Positions 30,605-43,383 of a DNA stretch of 64,000 nucleotides are shown one piece after another (positions within the stretch are counted from its first letter, which is position 1; each line of letters starts with the position of its first letter). Both the position numbers and the translations under genes were made by a program. This DNA is from Ectobius pallidus. Taxonomy: Eukaryota > Arthropoda > Insecta > Blattodea > Ectobiidae. A model generated the notes under the pieces. The model had not been told where the DNA came from. It worked only from the letters and a program-made list of their open reading frames with translations, and did no database searches. The stretch covers positions 149,251,042-149,315,041 of the forward strand of contig CAXKWD010000002.1 in NCBI GenBank assembly GCA_964059195.1, given 5' to 3'.

Positions 30605-31262
30605 TACCATATTTTACGGACCATAAGACGCAATTTTCTACCCTAAAACCAGAGCCTTTAAAGTTTCGTGCGTCTAATGGTCCGAAGTATACAAAAAATT
30701 AAAATTATGGTAAATATTGCCGGAATACCATAGTTATAAACAAGGTGTTGTAAACGATAAGATAGTTACAAATTTTGGCACAGACTGTACATCAGTGCAC
30801 TTGTCACAATCATAAAATGAGCTGGAAGCCAGGTATACAATGCGAAAAGAAAGGATGTTGAGTTCTTTTGTACGAAAGGAGTTGTCTCTTCCGGGTGGTT
30901 TAAATGAAGGCAATGACCAATAAACAGCATTGTCCCGTATCATTTACCGTATGTTGAATTGAGGGTTAGAGGGTGTAAAAGTATTTTCAGTCTTTATTGA
31001 GAAATCAGTTCAGTTGTTAAAAATTATGCGATGCCACCTGTACAGAAGAGATTTTCGTTCAATGCAAGTTTTAAGTTAGAAGTGATTTACACTGATTTCA
31101 TTGTACAAGGTTATAATTTGTTTATGCAAAGAATTATATTATTCCCTTTAATTTTTTTTTTCATTTAGAATCACATTAAATTTCTTTTCCTTTAAATTTC
31201 CATCCTATAATCAAGGTGTGTCTTATGGTTCGGAGCGTCTTATGGTCCGTAAAATACGATAC
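30605..31262. mobile_element. MITE with 'attttacggaccataagacg' termini
   Basis: The left end atattttacggaccataaga and the right end, read in reverse, tattttacggaccataagac are inverted copies; a second shorter inverted motif (cttatggtccg) lies inside each. Length about 660 bp, flanks TA-rich, no ORF. Likely a non-autonomous Tc1/mariner-type element. Confidence 0.75.
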
Positions 31263-31582
31263 ATATATGTCTTTCTTGATATCACCATTAGAAAGCTGTA
31301 TTTATTTGGAAGCCGACTGTCCAAACCCCATATCTGTACAACGCTCTATTAGGAAGATAGCTGCTTATCCTGCAAATGTTAATACAATACCATAAAATAA
31401 TAACACCAGCGTTGGATATATTACAGTTTCATCTGTTAACATAAACAACAAGACCCCTTTCACTTTCACCCTAAGATACTACAACCCAGCCATAGATACA
31501 ACAAAGACGCAGTTTCAGTTTATATGTGTTAGCAATCCAAGAGCATTTCTTGTGTGTTCTATTGTGAGAATTCAGTGTCGTA

Positions 31583-32995
31583 ATGTCACTTAGCAAGCCT
31601 AGTATGAGTGGAGAAACAATTTATAGCCACAAAGTTTTGGATAAGCAGGTGAGAGCTATGGTTTCCAGTGTTTATAATTTTTTAAAGATTATTTCGGATG
31701 AAGAAGTGTGTAATAATACAAATTTTGTCAGGTGTAGGGAATTGACTGCTAAAGCTTGCCAAATTAGTGAACATTCTGTGTTTAATATTATTAAGGAGGG
31801 AAAACAATCAACTGAATTAGGAGGTGGGCTCAGTTTTAGATCTCCTGGAAAACATCGCACAGTTAAAAAACACAAAACAAATCTTGATGATTTTCAAAAG
31901 TGTATTTTACGCTGAACAATATTTGAATTATACAATAAGAGGAAATATACCACAGCTAAGAAATTAGTTGCTTTAATGCGAGAGAAAATAGAATATAAAG
32001 ATTCTGTGTCCTCCATGTATACGATTTTGAAATCCCTAGGATTTAAATAAAGGAGAACCAATGATGGCCCGAAATTTCTACTGGAAAGGGCGACATTGTT
32101 GCAGCCAGACAAAAATTTCTGCCTACAATTCACAATCTTAGAGGGATGGGAGATACAAGGCCCATATTTTATCTTGATGAGACATGGGTCAACCAGAATC
32201 ACTCCAGGAGGGACATATGGCAATATTTCACTGGAAGAGGTAGCATAAAAATACCAATGGGAAAAGGCAAGCAGACTTATAATATGCCATGCAGGCTCAG
32301 CTAAAACAGGGTTTATACCAGAAAGTAAAAGGTATTTCACTCCAGTCCTATAAGTAAAAACACTTATTAACATACAGGAATGACTTCAGAGAGTTTCAAA
32401 GAATGGTTCATGAACAGATTTCTAAATTATCTAATGAGAGTTCAATAATAATAATTATGGATAATGCCAGCTATCATTCTAGGGTACTAAATAAGTTACA
32501 AACTCATGTTAGAGAGATATTCAGGAATGGCTTCAAGAACACAATATAGCATATAGTCCCACAGAAACTATATCAGAATTGCTAGTCCTTGTTGTCCCTT
32601 AAAAAACTCAGGGAAAAAAAAATATGAACTGGATCAGATAGCGTTAGAAATGGGCCACGAAGTTATCCGCTTGCCTGCTTATCATATAACCCAGTATAAC
32701 CTTTTAAAGATGATTTGGGCAAAATTTAAAGGTGAAGTGGCAAAGCTAAAACAACACATTTTGGCTTGCTGATGTAGAAAAATTAACAAACGAAGCACTC
32801 AATAGGGTTTTGAGACAGGGCTGGAAATTACGTGTTGCTCATGTAGAAAAATTGTAAGAAATTCTAAGAAATTGTAAGAAGTAGCTAGGAATGACATTGT
32901 TGAAAGTATAATTATAAATCTTAGAGACAGTGAAACCGATTGTGACACGAGTGATGTAAGAAGTGAAGAGGACGAAGACGAAGAAGTTTAACTGT
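31583..32995 (+). pseudogene. IS630/Tc1-type DDE transposase, decayed
   Basis: The N-terminal frame (31583-31915) has a helical DNA-binding part (RELTAKACQISEHSVFNIIK). It continues after a stop with KLVALMREKIEYKDSVSSMY and ILKSLGFK. The catalytic part has PYFILMRHG.. in one frame and LDETWVNQNHS in another (about 32172), the first Asp. Further are SESFKEWFMNRFLNYL, IMDNASYHSRVLNK (second Asp, about 32455) and GHEVIRLPAYHITQYNLLKM, ending in an acidic tail near 32990. Frameshifts and stops abound. Termini are not visible. Confidence 0.75.
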
Positions 32996-34881
32996 CCCTT
33001 TGTAGAGGCTTCCATGTATTTCTGCAGCTCAATAAGGTAAGCCTTTCTTCACTTTCTTAAGATAATTCACGTTGTACCTTACATGTGATAGGTTTCGAAA
33101 TTTCAAACTACTTTTGTTCATGATTTTTTAAAAATGAAATACGTTAAAATAGTCAACGATTGTTTGATGCTGTGCAACAGTGAGTAAACCACGTGTCCTC
33201 TCTCTCTGTTAGACAGAGAGAGTTGCGAACTGCCCGAGTTGTCAACTCGTCAACACCGCAAGTTGCATAACATTCTATTGGTTTATCGTATGTTCAGAGA
33301 TGATTTGTGTCTACTATAGGCTGTGCACACCATGTATAAAGCAGTTTTAAATAATGAATATTAATTACTTTTCAAGAAGAAAACATTTTACTGAATAAAA
33401 TGAAAGCAACTGTTAATAATAATGGCTTATGCAGTGCATTGTTTGTTCATTGTTAGCTAATAAAACTTCAAGAGCTTATTTTGTTTGAGTATTTTCAATA
33501 CATTGTATGTACAGTTTTCATATTAAACATTTGGATCGAATTACTGAGACTGTTTCTTACCAGGTGAGATTAGCTTTTACTCATATTATGCCTTCTATTT
33601 AAACAACAGAACTCTAACTCAGAACCATATCCTGTAGGCCTGTTTGTTCTTAGAATAACCTGTTCTATAATTTACGGGCTTTTTGTATTATTATGGTACA
33701 TCTACGACACACTGTCATCTGTTTTTACTATGTCAGTTTGACGTCTAGTCAGTGGCGTGCAAACCCTTAACACATGTCACTTCTAGCAGTGAGCTATGTA
33801 ATCCCCCAAACAAACAATTTTAAAATTTTCCCTTATCGTAGCTGGAGTGGCCAAGGCCTATACACTCTTTCTGAGTCTTCTACAAGGAAACTGCAGTAGC
33901 GGGCAAATTTTTCCCTTATCGAACCTATCACTTTTGATTGTACATATTTTTGTTAACTTGAGCAACAATTTTAGAAATATATTAGACATACCATTTGTTT
34001 AAGATATTGCTGAAAATAATCTCCTGATTGCAATTCAGACCAGTTCAAAAATTAGTTTATTTGTAACTAAAACATTGTAGCAGAGCTAGTTGACTTAACT
34101 TTTCAGCTGATGATAATATGTCTTAAATGTAAAAAGTACTTTGTGGAGTGCAGTTTACTTTTCTGATTCTTCTTTCTGTCTAAATGAAATTGATAATGCT
34201 CGTCAATATGCTGAAATAATTCACTATTACATGTTTATAAAGTTATGGATGATCAACATTAAAGGAAATAGTATAGTACATAATTGGTATTGCCACAGAT
34301 ATTTTACACTGGAACATTCACAATTCCATACTCTTATAATTTTGACTACTAGATACGGGACAGAAGGAATTCAATATGATTTGTTTAATAGTTATAGTTG
34401 GGGTTCGGATGTCATATTTTTATAATGACCTCCATTCTCGCCGCAAACACAAATTACACATGAATTAAATATATAAAACGGGAGAAGTGGTATAAACAGT
34501 AAAGCTATTGATTCATTAATTACAATGGTCAATGTTATGAACTTCGAAATTCCGCCAGTAGACGTCATTAGGATGACCAATAGAAACAAAGATGGCATCA
34601 CTAAACAGACCAGCACTACCAACCAGAGCCGTGCAAATTCCAGTCTACCAACTGCCGATGATGGGGATGAGAGTCTTCCCTGAAACTAGTCCAAAAATTG
34701 TGACGTAAGTAAAGCTACAAGTGTTTAAAAATTGACCATTGTAATTAATACACATGAATTGAACGCTTGTTATCCTAATCGGACCGTTTTAATTTCACAT
34801 ATAAGTCATATTTTGGTCATTTTTGTGATCTTGCTCATATTTTAGCCATATTTGTAATTTAAAGTCATATTTCAGTTATAA

Positions 34882-34924
<43 letters not shown>

Positions 34925-35502
34925 CATAAATAACACATATATAAGCTCACAAAGTAGCTGGTGCCCCCCCCCCCCAAAAAAAAAAAAAATTACTCAAAAT
35001 ATATATTACTTACACTTTTGGTTACCTTTTTATGGGCCACCCTTTAGAAAGCAAGCAAGCTACTGACTGCTCCATGATGTATACATGTACCTAATATTAC
35101 AGCATGGGTAAATTCCATTAAGTCAACATCCATGGGACAAATAACCAGAGCGCTATGTGATAATAAAGTTATTATTATTATTATTACAGTGAACTCATTC
35201 CCTTACCCAGCAGTCTCTGAGATGGATTTTTAATAAAATAGTAAAAGAAGATTGTCTGCCAAAATAAAACTATAGTATAAATATACCAACTTCTTTACGC
35301 AAAATATCATAAAACATACAGCGCTCTGAAAAATTATAATTTGAAGGTTGCAAGTACAAGTAGAATAGATGGACTAAGAGCCTAAGGGTTACAGGAGAAA
35401 CATACCCGGTAGTAAACAGATGTTTTCCTATTCTGTGCATTTATAACAACATAGCTTTCCTTGGTTAATATTTCTTTGGCTAATATTTCAACTCAGACTT
35501 AC
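32996..35502. other. Intron or intergenic stretch, nothing coding recognised
   Basis: Contains a small perfect hairpin (ctctctctgttagacagagag, about 33208), a (ta)n run at about 34885-34920, a poly-C/poly-A junction at 34965-34989 and a (tta)n run at 35168-35187. Two plus-strand frames near 34140 have no recognisable content. Confidence 0.6.
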
Positions 35503-35593
35503 CACATTTTGCATACTCTTCACTTGTAATCCTATTATGCTGTGATCTTGCTGAGTCTGAAGATCTTTTTGAGTTGACTTTTGATTTATTGTT
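35503..35593 (-). CDS. Short exon (exon D), probably the DARS2 N-terminal region
   Basis: 91 bp bounded by acceptor caattctgttttcag and donor gtaagtctg on the minus strand. It encodes NNKSKVNSKRSSDSARSQHN then RITSEEYAKC, hydrophilic and rich in Ser/Lys/Arg. It ends in phase 1, which fits the phase-1 start of exon A (28829-29004), giving Glu at the junction. It has no clear counterpart in the synthetase and may be part of a variable N-terminal extension. The splice signals are good, the assignment is inference. Confidence 0.6.
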
Positions 35594-35734
35594 CTGAAAA
35601 CAGAATTGAAGTGGATTCAGAATTTTGGACTTACTAAACTTGAATACAGAATACCAGGGAAGCCTGTTTTATGTTTAGTGGTCGTAAGCTTTCAGAAGCT
35701 TAAAAATTTTAACTGATTGTTGGAACTAAACTCC

Positions 35735-35880
35735 TCTCCTCTGTGGTGCGACATCCCCAAAGGGACAAGGCCTACCACCCGACCGCGCATCTTCTACCTA
35801 CAGGCAGATGGCAGGATTGGGGGGCATGTGGTCAGCATGCCAACATCATGGCCGTTAATGGTGGTTTCCATGACCGGGTT
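35735..35880 (+). mobile_element. Truncated SINE copy
   Basis: Shares ccccaaagggacaaggccta and the following text with the SINE at 7478-7716, without a recognisable promoter head. Confidence 0.6.
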
Positions 35881-35950
35881 GGAACTAAACATACAACGTA
35901 AATATCCCCTGATATGCCAATGGCAAAACACAGGTTGTAAATTTTACTGA

Positions 35951-36680
35951 AAAAAAAATTGTTGGTACTTACTTATTATTTAATACTTTGTTAGCATCCT
36001 TACCTATTATGGTAGGTACTTTTTATACAATGGTGATAAAATTTTGAGTTTTTTTGTTTATTGGGGAATTTTATGATTATAATGGTTTATTTTATTAGGG
36101 AATAATTATGACCTTCCTGGTCAAAATACCATATTTTTAGTTCATTGATGACTTCCTAAAGTTCATGTAGAATGTAAACAAGATGATCTAAATAAAAAGA
36201 TACTTATTATTATAGATAATACATTTCTAATGCCTAGACACTTTACAAATAAATCACAATTCAATATACACAGATCTTTTAGTATGTTCAACTGTTTTAA
36301 ACAAATTGTTGCCAACCAAGAGAGCCTGAATGCTACTATGATACAAAATTACCAAATAAAGTTTTTTGATTGCTATTCTAAGCACAAGTAAACTAAAATT
36401 ATTTTCGTTTTAAAATAATTTATGCTTCAAAAAACATAAAACATTGTACAATGTATGACCTTATAAGATCTTGATAGGTTCACACAAATAACAAAACTTG
36501 CTGGCACTCTTTTTTTTTTTTTTTTAAATTGCTATAGTGCAGAAAACTTGCCTCCTATGATAAGAAGAAAACAATGTAAAAAATAAAAAATCGGTTGACA
36601 TCTTCCAACTGTGCATCACATTTAAAGTTTATGCAAATTGACGAATTTGAACATTTTTTGTAATCCTTTTAATATTTCTT
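35951..36680. other. AT-rich stretch, nothing recognised
   Basis: Poly-T runs near 36510 and scattered A/T tracts; no coding or structural signal. Confidence 0.6.
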
Positions 36681-37937
36681 AAGGTTTTATGATCGACGCG
36701 CAATAGTTTGTTATGCTGAAATGGTTATCTTTGGTCCGCGAGAATTTGTCAACATGGTCTCCCTTGCGATCGTCACTTGTTCTTATGTATGCGCGCGCAG
36801 GTCTTCCTGGTTTTCAGGAAGGTTTCCGCGACGCGGCTGTTGCCGAGTCAGTATGTTGCTATCAGTCAAATCCAGTGGTGGCTATTCAGGGGAAGTAGGT
36901 GAAGTAGCACTTCACCAGTATTTTCCCTTTACAATACGTATTTTTAAAGTTTATTTTCCATATCACGAATTGGTTTTTACTATAAATTTATCTGTATTTT
37001 TGAATTGCCCGCCACGCCACCACCTGGTGGCAAAGCTAGGAGACACTGAGATCCTGAGCGCGCAGCGTGCTTCAAGTCGGCCGTGTGAAGGTGAACTGGA
37101 AACCACACCCTCCGTTGCATGGGTAGTGTGTTCAAATAAAAAATGAGGATGGCAAGCAGCAGTTTTCTCACTTATCCCACGTCTGCTAGGTGACGAGAAC
37201 AGACTACCCATGAAGCAGTCCCCCTTGTTCAGGCATTTTCTTCGCCGCGCCAGCAACTCACACTGTCAGCTCGGAGAAAGAGGTGGGCACGTTAGATCTT
37301 CCACCGTCTGACGGTCTAACGCCGCCAAATTCGAATGTGTTAAATAACAGAAAAACCCGGATTCCACAACCCCGATTAAGTATTCTGTCGCACTGGGAAC
37401 ACTAAGCGACTTCCTCTACCTCAATCATTAAAAATACTATTTTCTCGTCTCTTATTCCATTTCCGGGGAATTCTCACGCGATTTGTCCTGCCGTAATTAT
37501 TATTATTATTATTGTTATTATTACTATTATTATTATCATCATTATTACTATCATTATTATTATTATTATTATTTTTGTGCTATTTTCTCTCGTCACACAA
37601 CTCACACAACGTTCGACGAGACGAGAGAAATTAGCAAAAAAATAATTAGGGTAGAGAAAATCGCGTGAGAGTTCTCAGAGATGGATTAAGAGACGAGCAG
37701 TTTAGATAGGCCTACCAATAATTTTTAAAAATATCTTAAGTTTGCTGTATGAAATGGTATTTGCAGCACACCCTTGTTTTGAGCCATGAGCCGCTATTGG
37801 GTGAATTCCGTTATTAACATAAGCATGTGGCATTTTTTTCTCTTCACCTAATTTTCCAGCCACGAGCCGCCACTGGTCAAATCATGTAGTGCTTTTCAAG
37901 TTTTCTCTGCTGTTTCGCCATCTTTCTGCTCGAGGTG
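36681..37937 (+). promoter_or_regulatory. CpG-rich segment with possible first exon, split by a hAT element
   Basis: 36681-36872 is unusually CpG-rich for this window (gatcgacgcgc, gcgcgcgcag, ccgcgacgcgg). Across the hAT insertion it continues with tttctctgctgtttcgccat and cgag followed by gtgagtgat, a good splice donor at 37938. A pyrimidine-rich start and early donor resemble housekeeping first exons. No protein is recognised downstream; a possible acceptor is at ttttcag 37983-37989. Confidence 0.35.
36873..37875. mobile_element. Non-autonomous hAT element, 1,003 bp, 8-bp TSD
   Basis: Termini cagtggtggct and agccgccactg are inverted; both lead into aggtgaag-type subterminal text. The flanks gtcaaatc (36865-36872 and 37876-37883) are an exact 8-bp duplication. 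Inside lies a second inverted pair (acgcgattt against aaaatcgcgt, 37441-37700) around an (att)n microsatellite (37493-37574). No transposase. Confidence 0.85.
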
Positions 37938-40170
37938 AGTGATGTCTTTAGTGCCAGTTATATTTTTTGGTAGTTAATGCATTTTCAGGATGCAAGTTCA
38001 ACCAACGTTTTGGGTTTCCACACAAACCCTGTTCGCGATTTTTATAGTTAAAGTTCAGGCGGCCATGCTGAAAGATGCCGTGATATTTTACGGAATGAAT
38101 TTTAAGATATTAAATGTGTGATATGTCTAGTCAGACTCTGTTCTAGCCAATTGCAGTTATTCTACTTCCTATATTTTGTATTCACATTGAATTAATTATG
38201 TTTCTAAATTATCACAGAAAAGTTTAAGTAAAGGTTACCATTTTTCAGTCTACGTAACTTTCTACTTGTTTCATTGCTTGCATTCCAGTTAAAGATAGAC
38301 ATGCACGATTCAGTAGGTAGTGAGTCATGTCAATGCTGCGTAAAAATTACCTCATTTTGTTTGCTTGCGTGTTACATATATGCATTCCCAGTTTCACTCT
38401 GTATTTAATTGAAAACTCTTTTTCTCTGCTAATATATTCTTGAGAATTACATTCTAATTATATCATGGCTAATATTTCTGTATTTTCTTATTATAACTAG
38501 AATTTCATTTGCCTTAAGATTTTACTTGTACATGAGCCTAGTTCACATTACAGAGTTTTTTTATCTCAGTTGAAGTTTTCTTAAACACATTTCCGGGTGT
38601 TCTTCTCATAATTAAGTTTTGGATTTATATTAATTCTTTTTTTTATAAATGTAAAATTGATATTAAATTTACTGCCTTTCTCTGACGTCACGCGGCGAGT
38701 TCTAGATTTTTCTTCTTTCATTCAAAATTATGCTTGTACATTTCCGTTAGTATCTTTCCTTAAATCAGTTATTTGCTATTATCAAATAGTTTGCTAATCA
38801 GTATTTTTCTGTTCCGCTTTTCTTAACTTGAAATTTTCTTATGCTTAAATCTCGTACATACCATTGTCTTATAATTATATTGCAGCATATATGACATATA
38901 AATATTTTCTCTTTGGCGTATTACATATTTAGCCATTTCTTTACTTATTGATTTTCTTCTTTTACTTCTTCCAGTATAGATCATTGTTACTTTAATTTAT
39001 TCTCATAATAAGTATTTATTAAAGTCAAGTAAATGTATTTAAATTTCTCCTTTTTCTCTGATAATTTTGCATTAGTATTATTTGAATGGATTATACAGAA
39101 TGTGCAATTATTTCATTATTTGATAAACTTGTCAGCTGCGTCACGCAGTGCTTGAACCCTTATGCTAATTCGAGTTATTTTGGAATTATTGGTTATGCTT
39201 AATTCCCTGTTAGGTTGAAACATGTCATATAGTATAGATGGTTGAATAACACGATTTAGTGTATATTTAATGCCACATGATAGTTGATAAAAATCTTGGT
39301 GTCTGACTAGAACCGAGTCTTTCTGGGATTGTTCCATGTTCAATTAAATCCACATATATTTGTATTTTATATATATACATTTTGATATATATTTATTCAC
39401 TAATGTTAATATATACCTCTTATGATATTTAAATATATTCACTTTACACCACTAGTGCTTTTGATTAGGGTTATGATGCATTCCTTCTCTTGATCACTGA
39501 ATGAGACGATCTATGCATTCCTTGGGTAATGATCCCAATGTTTTGCTTCCATTCTGTTTTTTTAAGTTGAGTATATTATTGACTATATTATTGACTATCC
39601 AGTATAGATGACTATACTGTAAACATGTGCCTCCCTTGTTTCCAATGTTATGCTTTGTATTTTATGTATTTTGTATTAGGTGTATCGCTCTGTCATTGTT
39701 ACTTGTGGCTAATGATGTACATCAAATTGCCCCTGCATTAAATTAAATAAATATTATTGAACTGAGTAGTGATATAATAAATTTACCAGACATTTAAGGT
39801 TACTCAATTGATGTTTTTACAGTTGATTCAATTAATTCTTACCCAGCTTATTAACTGATTGCAACTGAAGACAAGAAATGAGAGTCGATGTATCTTCTTG
39901 TTGATATATTTTTATTTTCACATATTATTAATATTAATTGTCAGTTATTGCTATTTCAAGTTGTTGAACCAGTTTTTCAAGTTTCACCCACATTCCAAGT
40001 TTTACAAGTATAAGTTGAACTTACAGATACAATTTATTCTTTATATTTCAAATAACCATATTCAGTATTATACAATCAACTAAAGCAATCCAGTCTGGCA
40101 AGTGCCAATAGTATACGTTACGTGCCACATCCAACTGTTACAATGCTTATTTTATGGTTCAATAAAGTTA
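37938..40170. other. T-rich stretch, nothing coding recognised
   Basis: Long non-repetitive AT-rich sequence, possibly an intron or a non-coding transcript. Poly(A)-like aataaa motifs occur at about 39750 and 40161. Confidence 0.5.
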
Positions 40171-40756
40171 AATAAATTAGAGTATCATTAATATGTTAGT
40201 TCTCCATTCAAGAAATGTGTTTGAAAAGCGGGAATTTAAAAAAAGAAGGTTCGCAAATTTCACGAGTACACTTTGAAAAGAATCATAAGTAACAGTGAAC
40301 CTCTGAATCCTAATCAATTTTTGTATATATTTAAAATATATAATGTAAATCACAAATCCCTGCTCTGGATGGTTGGTTGGATAGGGTGAGGTTGCACTTG
40401 ACGTATTGCCACCTCCTCGCCGTGAGTTCTGGGTCGTTTTGATCTGACAAAACAAGCGAAGACCTGCAAGATGAAACTTGCAATATTTTATAAAATTCCC
40501 ACTTTAGGAACATATTGCAGTAACGATAAAAATTAAAACATTAATGAAATTTTAATTTATTTGATTTTAAAAATAAGCATAACAAGCTATAGTGTGTCGA
40601 TCATAAAACTTTAAGTAATATTAAAACAATTACAAAAAATGTTCAAATTTGTAAATTTTTATAAACTTTAAGGGCAGTGCATGATAGGAAGATATCAACC
40701 GATTTTTAATTTGTTTATGTCATTTTCTTCCTATTATCAGAGGCAAGTTTTCCAAA

Positions 40757-40764
40757 TTATTATT

Positions 40765-40801
<37 letters not shown>

Positions 40802-41350
40802 GTTTATTTAACCTGGAGAAAGTTAAGACGGTAAGGTCTTTTCTTCCACTTCACCAGGGACTAATAGTACATTAGTTGTTACAATATAACATAATAAATA
40901 ACACAAAATACATTAAAAGAACACAACATAACACATTAAATGATTTAAGATACATTAAATGACTCACTAAATAATATGAAAGCATTTTAAGATACATTAA
41001 ATGATATGAAAGAAATTAATTGTTACAAATACATTAAGTGATAGAAACTTAATTAACACAGGACATGAAAAAGATACACTATTAAGTACTATGTATATGT
41101 GCTGTTAACTGCGATATGAAGGTTGGCAGTGATCGACAGTCCTTGATGTGAGATGGTAAAGAATTCCACATTCGGATGATGAGTAAAGAGATGTATGATG
41201 TTTAGGTATTGCGAGAATATGATCTTGCGTAGACCGAGTGTTTATGTTATGATGAGATGAAAGAGTTTGAAAGCAAGATGACAGATAGTGAGGACAAGAA
41301 GTGTGAAGAATTGAAGAAGTCTGAAGAATTATAGCAATTCCAAAAAAATA
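40757..41350. repeat. (aat)n microsatellite and adjoining dispersed repeat
   Basis: (aat)n at 40767-40800 is followed by agtttatttaacctggagaa, a text I know as a common dispersed insect repeat. Up to 41340 it contains short acattaaatgat-type tandem pieces. Probably a reverse-oriented LINE tail that starts at the microsatellite; not proven. Confidence 0.45.
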
Positions 41351-41798
41351 TTGTTTCTGCAACTACACACTTTTTGAAGATACACATAAAAAACTTTAAT
41401 TTTTAAAAATAAAGATTGATATTATAGTACAATACCTGAAATAGCAAATTATTTAATATTAAGTTGTATGTGCAGAATAATAAAACTGACATTATTTGTT
41501 TTTTAATCTGATTAACACACTTCTTCTATTTTACTGTAAAAGCATGGAAGTGATTGGTTGCCACTGAGGATACTTTTCTCAGTAAATGCACGTTTGAAGA
41601 GAGTTTTTACATCCCAGAAATGTTGTCAGAGTTATCTGAAATCCGAGATACATACCTAGGTGTGAATTATCAAATATGTGGGTTGACCACTACATTGTTT
41701 CTTTACAAAGTATACATTTGTAAGTAATTGTTTAAAAATATAATTTACCGTTCAAAAACGGAAAACCTGCAATCTGTAACAAACAAATAAAATAGATA

Positions 41799-42686
41799 CG
41801 AGATCTGTTAGGAAAGTATCCGACCTTATTTTTTTCCGAAAACCTGATGGATTTGAATCAAGCACACTGGCATGAGCCGACCATGAACCTTCTTGTGCAT
41901 GTGTGAATTTTTTCCCGCCGGTAGAAAGCATCTGTTGCTGGCAAGCAGCATTTGAGTGAGGTAGTGTGTAGTGCTCTCGTTGGTTTTTCATTGTGATGAC
42001 TGGAATTTGGTTTCCGGGTCGTACCCGTACACCAGGACTTGTCACCACTCATTAAGATGTTCATGAAGACTGGGTCACTGTTTGTGGAGTCCAGCATGAC
42101 CTGTGAGACTTCAACACGAAGTTGCTTTTTCTCCATCATCAGCAGCTTCGGCATGAATTTCGCCGCCACTCTCTTCATGGCCAAATCTTTGGTCATAATT
42201 GAATGTACCGAAAAAGTGATGATGCCCACCTCTTCCGCAATTTCTCTGATACTAACACGACAGTCCCGCATCACCACAGCGTTCACTTTGGCAATGACCT
42301 GGTCATTTTGGCATGTTGATGGCCGACCAGAGCATGGCTCGCTCTCCACCGATGTGTCTTTAAACCACTCCTTAATCTGTGTGATGCCCATAGCATCATC
42401 ACCGAAAGCCGTATGAATTTTCCGAATGGATTCCACCTGGCTGTCGCCCAGTTTCAGACAAATAGCGCTGCTAAAGTCATTCGGTTATTTTTCTTGCAAC
42501 GACAAGAGCACTACACACTACCTCACTCAAATGGTGCTTGCCAGCAAAAGATGCTATCTACAGGTGGGAAAAAATTCACACATGCCCACGAAGGTTTAAG
42601 GTCAGCTCATGCAAGCGTGCTTGATTCAAATCCATCAGGTTTTCGCAAAAAAGAAATTAGGTCGGATACTTTTCTAACAGACCTCG
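41799..42686. mobile_element. Deleted mariner with about 190-bp TIRs, TA target
   Basis: Both ends run inward as acgagrtctgttagraaagt and continue similar for about 190 bp (cctgatggatttgaatcaag; gtgaggtagtgtgtagtgct). Flanking TA at 41797-41798 and 42687-42688. The interior holds a partial transposase on the minus strand. At 888 bp it is shorter than a full mariner. Confidence 0.88.
41858..42436 (-). pseudogene. mariner transposase, N-terminal and first-Asp part
   Basis: MESIRKIHTAFGDDAMGITQ and EWFKDTSVESEPCSGRPSTC are the first helix-turn-helix and the GRPS linker. Then DCRVSIREIAEEVGI is the second. The catalytic start reads ILMSGDKSWCTGTTR where the family has a TGDE[ST]W block, so the Glu next to the Asp is Lys. 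It then runs into the long TIR and the remaining two acidic residues are absent. Not functional. A distinct family from the mariner at 3184. Confidence 0.85.
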
Positions 42687-42689
42687 TAT

Positions 42690-43308
42690 GTGTGATACTT
42701 TTGCTCAAGTAGTTTTATAGAGGAGGAGAGTATTATTCATTGACACCAAAAACTGTTATGCAGAATATTTTCCTCTACAGTCAATGTTCACACATTGGAA
42801 ATGTGGAAACTACAAACAGCTGCCAGGTATGGCAGTGAACCCATGCCTAACTGACAGACCCCTAGCGATCCATTGTAGGATGGACTCTATAAAGCCCTGC
42901 CAGCTAGCAGAAGGATTTTACAGCAATATGGCAACTGTGAGAAAGTGACCAATACAATAGGAAAAAAGCTATATAAATTTACACTACATTTTTTTTATCC
43001 ATTTTGTTTAACAATTATGAGGAACACTACAATTAGCATTCCAGAAATTGAAATGAATTTCAACATGTTCAAAGAAAATATAATTAATAAAACCATTTTT
43101 GTAAAATTTTATTGATACCACAGCCAAATAAGATAAATAACTCAGATAAATATCAACCATGATTCAGTGACAAAAGTGATTAATGTTTGATCAAATACAA
43201 TAACTCTGAAAAATGCCATGCATGATGCAATATGAGCTGGAAATAACCACTACTTCATAACATGAAAGGACATTGAAACTTCCATAAAAAGTTAATGCAT
43301 ATACTTAC
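42690..43308. other. Intron stretch, nothing recognised
   Basis: AT-rich, no motif or repeat found. Lies between the mariner and exon C. Confidence 0.5.
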
Positions 43309-43383
43309 ATCAGGCAACTTCTTTCCTGGCTGAACCATTTTAAACTCATCAATTAAGACTTCAATACCTCCAGTATTCATTCT
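43309..43383 (-). CDS. DARS2: DARS2 exon C, end of the anticodon-binding domain
   Basis: 75 bp, phase 0 on both sides, acceptor ttggtttgcag and donor gtaagtat on the minus strand. It encodes RMNTGGIEVLIDEFKMVQPG and KKLPD. This matches the segment MxTGxIEV...KxLP that closes the anticodon-binding barrel of bacterial-type aspartyl-tRNA synthetases. It joins in frame to exon B (49833-49931), which lies upstream on this strand as expected. The catalytic-core exons that should follow were not found between here and position 1. Confidence 0.85.

Noticed and set aside
34141..34425. 94-residue plus-strand frame
   Set aside because: No motif, AT-driven codon use and no splice or repeat context.
37483..37668. 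Tyr-rich frame
   Set aside because: Translation of an (att)n microsatellite.
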